Assembly: GCA_037157565.1 (NCBI GenBank)
Contig: JAZHRO010000024.1
Span: forward strand, 210,241,501-210,305,500
Source: Thalassia testudinum
Lineage: Eukaryota > Streptophyta > Magnoliopsida > Alismatales > Hydrocharitaceae
Length of the DNA stretch: 64,000 nucleotides
Reading direction: 5' to 3'
The position numbers and the translations under genes are program-made. The stretch's first letter is position 1; every line of letters starts with the position of its first letter. The notes beneath the pieces were generated by a model. It was not told the origin of the DNA. It did no database searches and saw only the letters and a program-made list of their open reading frames with translations. Below, piece after piece: positions 57,113 through 64,000 of this stretch.

Positions 57113-58876
57113 TGATGTAAACACATTTACACTACTTAAAATGTCTATTTATGCATGTTCTTAAGCATAGGATTGCATTTCATGATATAAATATTGCATT
57201 ACATGCATCATCTTGCATTTAGAGTAGTTTGAATAAAATGGAGGTTAATTGTCTCCTTTTATGTGCTTGGACAGGGCAAATATTTTATCGGGGCCTCGGA
57301 TCAAAGATCCAACCGTATGGATATGATCAGGGCGACGATTGGAGTTCAACGACTCCAAGATCGCCCTAATCAGGCATCCATAGCATCAAATAGAGACTGG
57401 GGAACCCTAGAAGATCAAGGGCCAGGATGGTGTAAATCCGCACTTCAGATGGAAAATCCGACCACACGGATGAATTCGGATCGACGATCGCAGCCGAACG
57501 ACACAAAAATCGAGTCAATCCGACATCCGTGGCACCATCTATAACTTCCAGAAGATGGACGGCCAAGATAGCGCCACGTGGTGCCATCCCAGCCGCCCAA
57601 TCGGCCGCAGGAGTCCTGTGAAGACCGCGCACCGTCTCCTCTCCGCCGTTGGATCTCGATCCAACGGCTGCGGTCGCTCGCGTTTAAAAACGTCCGCGCG
57701 ACCATTTCGCCCGCGTAGCGCAGCGGCGACGCAGCCGCGGGCGAAGCCGAGGTCGCGGGTTCGAGCCGCGGTGAGGGGGTCGAAGGCGCGGGCGAGCGGG
57801 CGCGCACGAGCGTCAGATGAAGATCCAACGGCCGCGCGCGCCCGATAGCGCCGACGCGCAATTGGACGCTCTGGTGGGCGCGCGATCACACGCGGGCGGC
57901 GCGCTACGCAGCGGGCGCGGACGCGATCTAAGCCGTCCGATCTCGCGATCGGACAGCTGAGACGACGCGGACGTGCGTATGCGTTACGCGCGCAGGCCAG
58001 CCGAGAGGGCGCGCGTGGGCGCGGTGGCGACGGCGACGGCGGGGCTTTAGCGACGGTTTTATCCGTCACTAAAGACCCCTTATTTATTATTTTGAAGTGT
58101 AATGTCCATTTTGCCCCCACTCCTTGCAACTATAAAAGGAGACCCCCTCCATACGAAATTTGCATCCCTTCCTTCTCCTCTCTACCTCTCTAAAGCTCAA
58201 GAGAAGCTTGTCCCACACCCGGGATGCTTCTCGCGAGATAAAGTCCAAATTTTCGTCCCCCTTCGGAAGTGGATCCCGCGACGACGACGGCGTGCTGCTT
58301 CGTTCCCGTTCTTCTGCTTCGTCCTCCTTCGTCCCGCTTCATTCTGCTTCGTCCAGGCGTCGTCCCGTCCGGCTCGTCCTCCAAGCGACCGTCGAGGAGG
58401 ATTTCTCTCTCCCTATTCTTTTTACTGCTTTCTAGTATAGATTTACTGCTTTCTAGAGTAGTCTATTCGTCCTCCGAGCGATCGTCGAGGAGGGCATTTC
58501 TCCCTCCATTCTTTTAATGCTTTCTAGAGTAATTGTTTTATGTTTTCTAGTTGTAATGAAAGAACTCTTTTATGATAAATTCCTTGTCTATTCTACATCT
58601 CATTTTGATTTCCATGTATAGTATTCCTTCTCTCTCTCTTACTCCCTCTCTCTCTTTTATTTGTTGTAGATACTTAGATAGTTTAAATTGAATTTCTTTG
58701 TGACAAAATAAAAAACGAAACGCGAAGTTTTTAAATCAAACGTTCGCCTCCCTGTGTTCGACCCGGAATTCTTATTTCGGTATAAATTTTATTTGTTGAA
58801 CACGAATCCTTCGCTTTCGAACTACAACGACGGGTTTTCCAAAACCAAACACGTTAGCGTAGATTCTCGATCAACA
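57113..58876 (+). repeat. 5' LTR of A2 (1764 bp)
   Basis: It runs from TGATGTAAACAC to ATCAACA. A GC-rich stretch (57600-58050) precedes a TATA box. The CCTGTGTTCGACCC signature is near 58752 in U5. Confidence 0.95.
58131..58138 (+). promoter_or_regulatory. TATA box of A2
   Basis: TATAAAAG in the 5' LTR, conserved in A1 and in the solo LTR at 29090. Transcription of the element should start near 58165. Confidence 0.65.
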
Positions 58877-58879
58877 TTT

Positions 58880-58896
58880 TGGCGCCGTTGCCGGGG
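58880..58896 (+). promoter_or_regulatory. PBS of A2, complementary to tRNA-Asp
   Basis: TGGCGCCGTTGCCGGGG lies 3 nt after the LTR and is the complement of the 3' end of plant tRNA-Asp(GUC) including CCA. tRNA-Asp priming is characteristic of Athila-group elements. Confidence 0.93.
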
Positions 58897-60024
58897 AGGC
58901 AACGCTCTTTGATTTCTCTTCGCGTTTTGTAACTTACAAATCATTTACCTCACTTTTCTCCTTTCTTATTGTAATTGCAGGTACTCTTTCGAGACAGGAA
59001 AAAGCGGTAGATCGGAGTAAAGTGTTGTGGAAGGTTTTGTAAGTTATCCCCCACCTCCCACCCATTAGATTTCATTTCATCACATAATAATTCAAACATC
59101 AATCAACCTAGGTGTTCTTATAAACTCTAAGGTTAGATTGTTTGTTGTTTGACATCCATACTCACTTCAACCCCCACATTAAAAAAATAATAATAATAAT
59201 AAAAAATCTCACAGAGGTACACAACCTCATCTGATTTTCTAACTCAACCGATAAACCAATCTTAGGAGCCGGTACACACATCCAAACACATAATCGAGTA
59301 GAAATCAGATTGGGTAATCATTTGTGTGCCTAATTAGGTGGTGCATCAGGCCAGTTGTTTGAGTTGTTTGGGCCGCACCACTTCAAATAAAATCAACTCA
59401 TCAAGTAGCTGCCAATTAGGTTCAACTCTTAGGGATCTACCAGGCACTCCACATTCTTTTTAAACTTTAAAGGAAAATATCTTCACCTGTGCTTGCAAAA
59501 CCTGGTATGCCAATGAAACTTGATTGAAAACACCTAAAGTTGAATCCTAAAAGCTACTAAGCAAGATTTGAACCTTAAAATTCATCACATCAAAAATAAT
59601 CTTGCTTGAAAACCACTGGTTGTGCACGCACACACAAAGCAATCAATCATTAAGGGCACAACCCATTTAAAGGGCCCATCACATTCCAAAGCACATTCAA
59701 ACCTAGCCCTAAATAAAATAGAGTAGACGTTGGCCTTAAGGATTGGACTCGCTCTTCAGAACTCAGAACGAGATTATTTTCAATTAGTCTGTTTCTACTG
59801 TTCAATCTGATGTCTAGCTAGGGGAGCAGAGTCAAACGATCGCGGCTGGGGGGTACACTAGGAACCGGAGGCGCAAGCCGAAGGAAGAACCTTCTCCCCA
59901 GTCCCTCCTTCTAACTGGTTGGATTGAACAGACAGAAGTAGATCAAATCGTTCCTTTATCTCAAGACGGGTTTTGGGAGTCTGTAGGTCTGTAGGCTAAC
60001 CCATTTAAGGACAGGTTTGATTGT
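58897..60024 (+). other. Leader of A2
   Basis: About 1.1 kb of untranslated sequence with an AATAATAAT microsatellite near 59185. A TTGCAG just before the ORF (about 60029-60034) resembles an intron acceptor, so the leader may be spliced. No upstream gag was found. Confidence 0.6.
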
Positions 60025-61854
60025 TTGTATTGCAGGGCACCTTTCTTCCTCCCGTGTCTCATGAATCCTTCCACATATTTCACGCATTCCCGCTCTTTCC
60101 CTCCTGTTGTAAATTATCCTCAACATGACGATTATCCCAACTCGTATTGTAATCGACCATCAGTTAGTTGGGATAATTCGGATTGGGGATACAATTCCGG
60201 ACCCCCGTGTTTAGGGTCTAACCCTGAACACTTTGATTCTCAATTCTATCCTTCTCAGAGTTGCATCGATTATAGATCGTCCTCCTTTCATGAACAACCT
60301 AATGCGATCTACAATCAAGAAGGATACACTGATCCTTACCCATCCTCTGATTTCACTGCCTTTAGGTCATCTCCATCTTTTGAACAATCTGAAATGACCT
60401 ATTATCAGGATGGGTATAACGAATCTCAATTCGTTAATTCCTCTACATTGATGTCAAACCCGCCCAACCCTGAACCAACTCATTTGGTTCAGGTTAATCA
60501 GGTTCAAGATAAGGTTCTGGCTAACTTGAGGAATATCATTCAATCTTTAGAAGTTCAGCCAATACCTTGCATTGAGAGATTGGAGCCCCTGATTGAAATG
60601 ATTGATGATTTAAACAAGTCTTTGTTGGATTGGCTCCAGGATGTTAAGGATAAGAACCCGGGTGAGTTTCTACTTGGGAAATTAGCGAAATTGAGGATGA
60701 GATTCGTGGTTGCTTTGATTCAATCTTGGAATAATTCCCAGGATGAACTCTCTTCAGGAAAGCCAATGACAGAACCCGCTCAGGCACCTGTTGGGGGGGA
60801 CACGTGTTATGAAGCTGACCAGATTGAATTAAAACAACCAATTAAGGATGATTTGATTTCTTCACCTGAAATCCCTGAGCCGGGTTACGAGGAAACGTAT
60901 GTCTCCTTGGAACGCAAAGTGACAAATGATTTTGGAACATACATTGATACAGATCCTGATGGTGAAGATTCAAGTTGCGAAGTCTCACACGAGTTTTCAG
61001 ATCACGATTTTTGTGAGACGATTGGGCCTGAGGAATCTGATAGATCATTTGATAGCCCAATAACTGAGGAAACTGATCTTATTAGGGCACACGATACGGA
61101 TCCAGAATCGCATTTTCTGGAGGAATTAATTCAATGCCCTGATTATCAGTTACACCCTGTTGAGCTTATTGATGATTCTAATTCTAAGATAATTAGACCC
61201 AAGTCAATTTTGATTTTGCCACATCATCTAGACTTGGAGATTTCAGACGGGGTGATGAATATACAAGAGGTCATGGAATTTGATATGCCGAATGAGGAGG
61301 ATAGGAGCTGGGAAATTCTGATTTGGGAAGTCAATTTTGGAGGAAATGGAAGATTGAGTCGAAGGGTTCCTTTTAAACTGAAACCATCAAATCAGAACCC
61401 TTACGACATTTGTTTCGAGGATGTCAAACTCAAGCACACATTTAACGATTATCCTTTTGAGCTTCAATTCTCTGTAACCCGACATTTTGGCCTTGGGTTG
61501 CATCCTCACAAATCGCAGACCCGACCCCGCTTGCATTCTGATTTTAGGTTTTGGGTAATTTTTATCCAGAACCTAAGATATTCTCGATTATGGGGTGTGG
61601 GTCTGCACCACAATCTGGTCCACATCTGTGGACCTTTGCTGACAGGTCAGAGGATTCTTCTGTTCATTCTAATTCTGACCTGCACATGTGAATTCTTCAT
61701 TTCTTTTCTTTGTATAGTGTGCCTAGCTGAAGGCACTAAACTCAGCACATATACAGTTCTTTTTCATTTTCATCTCGGAGCGGACCCGATATCCACGCAA
61801 TTCAGGTGCTTTCTACGCTTTTCCTCTCTATTTTATGTCTTTTTAATACAATGA
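60025..61854 (+). CDS. A-family protein of unknown function (609 aa)
   Basis: An intact frame between PBS and PPT in an element without pol. An ATG at 60061 (MNPSTYFTHS) is an alternative start. Residues 1-150 are rich in Tyr, Asn, Ser and Pro (for example NYPQHDDYPNSYCNRPSVSW), resembling the linker part of Athila Gag only in composition. Residues about 155-245 are helical (VLANLRNIIQSLEV; LEPLIEMIDDLNKSLLDWLQ). Residues about 260-430 are strongly acidic. The part after about 500 (GLGLHPHKSQ onward) overlaps the post-coding motif shared with B and is hydrophobic, so the natural protein may once have been shorter. No zinc knuckle, protease or enzyme motif. It may be a highly derived Gag or an accessory protein; this is open. 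Confidence 0.7.
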   Translation: MYCRAPFFLPCLMNPSTYFTHSRSFPPVVNYPQHDDYPNSYCNRPSVSWDNSDWGYNSGPPCLGSNPEHFDSQFYPSQSCIDYRSSSFHEQPNAIYNQEGYTDPYPSSDFTAFRSSPSFEQSEMTYYQDGYNESQFVNSSTLMSNPPNPEPTHLVQVNQVQDKVLANLRNIIQSLEVQPIPCIERLEPLIEMIDDLNKSLLDWLQDVKDKNPGEFLLGKLAKLRMRFVVALIQSWNNSQDELSSGKPMTEPAQAPVGGDTCYEADQIELKQPIKDDLISSPEIPEPGYEETYVSLERKVTNDFGTYIDTDPDGEDSSCEVSHEFSDHDFCETIGPEESDRSFDSPITEETDLIRAHDTDPESHFLEELIQCPDYQLHPVELIDDSNSKIIRPKSILILPHHLDLEISDGVMNIQEVMEFDMPNEEDRSWEILIWEVNFGGNGRLSRRVPFKLKPSNQNPYDICFEDVKLKHTFNDYPFELQFSVTRHFGLGLHPHKSQTRPRLHSDFRFWVIFIQNLRYSRLWGVGLHHNLVHICGPLLTGQRILLFILILTCTCEFFISFLCIVCLAEGTKLSTYTVLFHFHLGADPISTQFRCFLRFSSLFYVFLIQ

Positions 61855-63079
61855 GGACATTGCATTAGATAGGCATGGGGGGATGGATATTTATCTTTGA
61901 ATTCATTCGTCAGCTCCGTAGATTTGTTTTATTTTATATATAAAAAAAAAAAAATCAAAATTAGGAAAGAGAATTTGGGTTTAAGAAAATTTTCGATCTT
62001 AAGAAATACTATATTATGTTCTGAACACAAAGACCCTTCAGGTCTTTGGACTTAATCAGCCTATGTATCCACTAAAATGTGGATTTGTTTTTCGAGTTCT
62101 CGCCAACCTGAATTTTATTATAATTGGAATAAATAAGTTTGGGTGATAAGTACACGACTTGTCAACCCGCCCTCTGATTTAAGGGAATTTTGAGTTTTAA
62201 GCATCTACACACTTTCTTTGCACTGACTCGTTGTTTGGCGATTTTAACGGAAATTGGGTAGCTAATGAACCTTCTAGGGTGATATGGCTGGCAAGTTATC
62301 GTGGGTAACAGCCCATAGGTAGGTTGTCCAGAGCCCAGTCACTGGACCTTTCTCTTTTTGCTGCCTTTAGGTAAATCTTAGACCAGGGAAGCCACCTACT
62401 TAAAAAAAAAAAAAAAAAAAAGGAGAAAAGAACAAAAAGAAATAAGCCACACTTCGCCGCACGAGTATGGCTAGCAAGTTGTCGGTGGTAACAGCTCATC
62501 GACCGGTTGTCCAGAACCCAGCTCAGAAAATGCACTAAAAATTCCCAAAACACTTAGGAAGAAGCGGAGAAGTAGAATAAACCGGGGAGATATACACTGG
62601 ATTCACCCTTGTGTTGACCCCGTTAAAAAAATAAAAGTAGGGAGAAAGCTACCGGTTGTAAAGATACACCTTTAGGCAGAATTCTTTTTGAGGTCACCTA
62701 GAGGCGTAGAAATCCGAAGTCCGTTTTAATTGCCGGTCAACGAGTCTATCACAATAACAATAAGATGCTTAAAACTTAAGGTTCTCATCAAATCTTGGGT
62801 GAGTTGAATGGCCGTAGAAAGCCACTCTTAAACCCTAAAATTTGAAAATCCAAAAAAAAAAAAAAAAAAAAGAGAGTAAAAACAAAAAAAGAAATTTTTC
62901 TTTGAATAAGGCGAGGCTTGAGGCGGTCTGCATTTTGGCTGATACCCGGGCACTGTTGTGTCTTTGAAAGTTCAGTTCTCAAGTAGACAATTTCTTAATG
63001 ATTGAAAATAACTCAGGTCCAAATAATCTAACCTAATTCTTTTATAAATAGCATATAGTTTTTGCTAGGGACTAGCAAA
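61855..63079 (+). other. 3' untranslated region of A2
   Basis: AT-rich with A-runs (61939, 62403, 62853), the GGCATGGGGGG tract near 61872 and the 55-bp direct repeats at about 62284 and 62466. No gene. Confidence 0.7.
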
Positions 63080-63096
63080 AGATAGGCATGGGGGTA
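63080..63096 (+). promoter_or_regulatory. Polypurine tract of A2
   Basis: AGATAGGCATGGGGGTA directly before the 3' LTR, the same as in A1. Confidence 0.8.
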
Positions 63097-64000
63097 TGAT
63101 GTAAACACATTTACACTACTTAAAATGTCTATTTATGCATGTTCTTAAGCATAGGATTGCATTTCATGATATAAATATTGCATTACATGCATCATCTTGC
63201 ATTTAGAGTAGTTTGAATAAAATGGAGGTTAATTGTCTCCTTTTATGTGCTTGGACAGGGCAAATATTTTATCGGGGCCTCGGATCAAAGATCCAACCGT
63301 ATGGATATGATCAGGGCGACGATTGGAGTTCAACGACTCCAAGATCGCCCTAATCAGGCATCCGTAGCATCAAATAGAGACCGGGGAACCCTAGAAGATC
63401 AAGGGCCAGGATGGTGTAAATCCGCACTTCAGATGGAAAATCCGACCACACGGATGAATTCGGATCGACGATCGCAGCCGAACGACACAAAAATCGAGTC
63501 AATCCGACATCCGTGGCACCATCTACAACTTCCAGAAGATGGACGGCCAAGATAGCGCCACGTGGCGCCATCCCAGCCGCCCAATCGGCCGCAGGAGTCC
63601 TGTGAAGACCGCGCACCGTCTCCTCTCCGCTGTTGGATCTCGATCCAACGGCTGCGGTCGCTCGCGTTTAAAAACGTCCGCGCGACCATTTCGCCCGCGT
63701 AGCGCAGCGGCGACGCAGCCGCGGGCGAAGCGGAGGTCGCGGTTTCGAGCCGCGGTGAGGGGGTCGAAGGCACGGGCGAGCGGGCGCGCACGAGCGTCAG
63801 ATGAAGATCCAACGGCCGCGCGCGCCCGATAGCGCCGACGCGCAATTGGACGCTCTGGTGGGCGCGCGATCACACGCGGGCGGCGCGCTACGCAGCGGGC
63901 GCGGACGCGATCTAAGCCGTCCGATCTCGCGATCGGACGGCTGAGACGACGCGGACGTGCGTATGCGTTACGCGCGCAGGCCAGCCGAGCGGGCGCGCGT
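63097..64000 (+). repeat. 3' LTR of A2, first 904 bp
   Basis: It matches 57113-58016 without indels; about ten substitutions were seen by eye. It continues beyond the window. Confidence 0.95.

Larger units (their letters stand above)
57113..64000 (+). mobile_element. A2: nearly complete non-autonomous Athila-related element
   Basis: It shows a 5' LTR, PBS, leader, one intact 609-residue frame, 3' untranslated region, PPT and the first 904 bp of the 3' LTR. Expected full length is about 7.7 kb. In the 904 bp where both LTRs are visible I count about ten differences (about 1%) and no indel. There is no pol. It sits in the 3' LTR of B. Confidence 0.93.

Overview
The window is flowering-plant nuclear DNA made almost entirely of nested LTR retrotransposons. 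The evidence is plant-type Gypsy and Copia coding regions, primer-binding sites for plant initiator tRNA-Met and tRNA-Asp, solo LTRs with 5-bp target-site duplications (TSDs), one CACTA transposon end, and decayed intron-containing fragments of plant genes (WEB coiled-coil protein, GH95 fucosidase, VPS4, nucleobase-ascorbate transporter). I see no intact host gene, rRNA, tRNA or CRISPR. The species cannot be named from this sequence.

Layout. 1-5250: 3' part of A1, a non-autonomous Athila-related element. 5251-7376: flank with one exon-like fragment. 7377-17809: C, a complete, very young Tekay-like chromovirus (TSD CCATA, two 2702-bp LTRs, one intact polyprotein). 17810-26396: an island of gene fragments on both strands ending at a CACTA terminus. 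26397-29084: unclassified. 29090-30918: solo LTR related to A (TSD GATGG). 31333-33880: solo LTR F related to B (TSD CTTAA). 34501-37365: E, a decayed Sirevirus-like Copia element on the minus strand. 38281-57112: B, an old Athila-like Gypsy element broken by four later insertions: D in gag (39532-45053, TSD GAGCT), solo LTR X between protease and RT (46789-48997, TSD CCACC), solo LTR Y between RNase H and integrase (50650-53086, TSD AGCAT), and A2 in its 3' LTR (57113 to the end). A2 is a second, less damaged copy of the A family.

How the parts relate. A lacks pol, but its PPT and two post-coding motifs match those of B, so A looks like a passenger of an Athila-like machinery. D is a gag-only Sirevirus-type element with almost identical LTRs, so it too was probably mobilised in trans. 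The most striking feature is in the promoters. The U3 regions of C (Gypsy) and D (Copia) each carry about 16-17 copies of the same palindrome, AGACGTCT, with partly shared flanks. E and X carry comparable clusters of other palindromes (TTGGTCGATCAA-like and AGCT). Related Athila-type LTRs also begin with short inverted repeats whose arms change in a compensating way.
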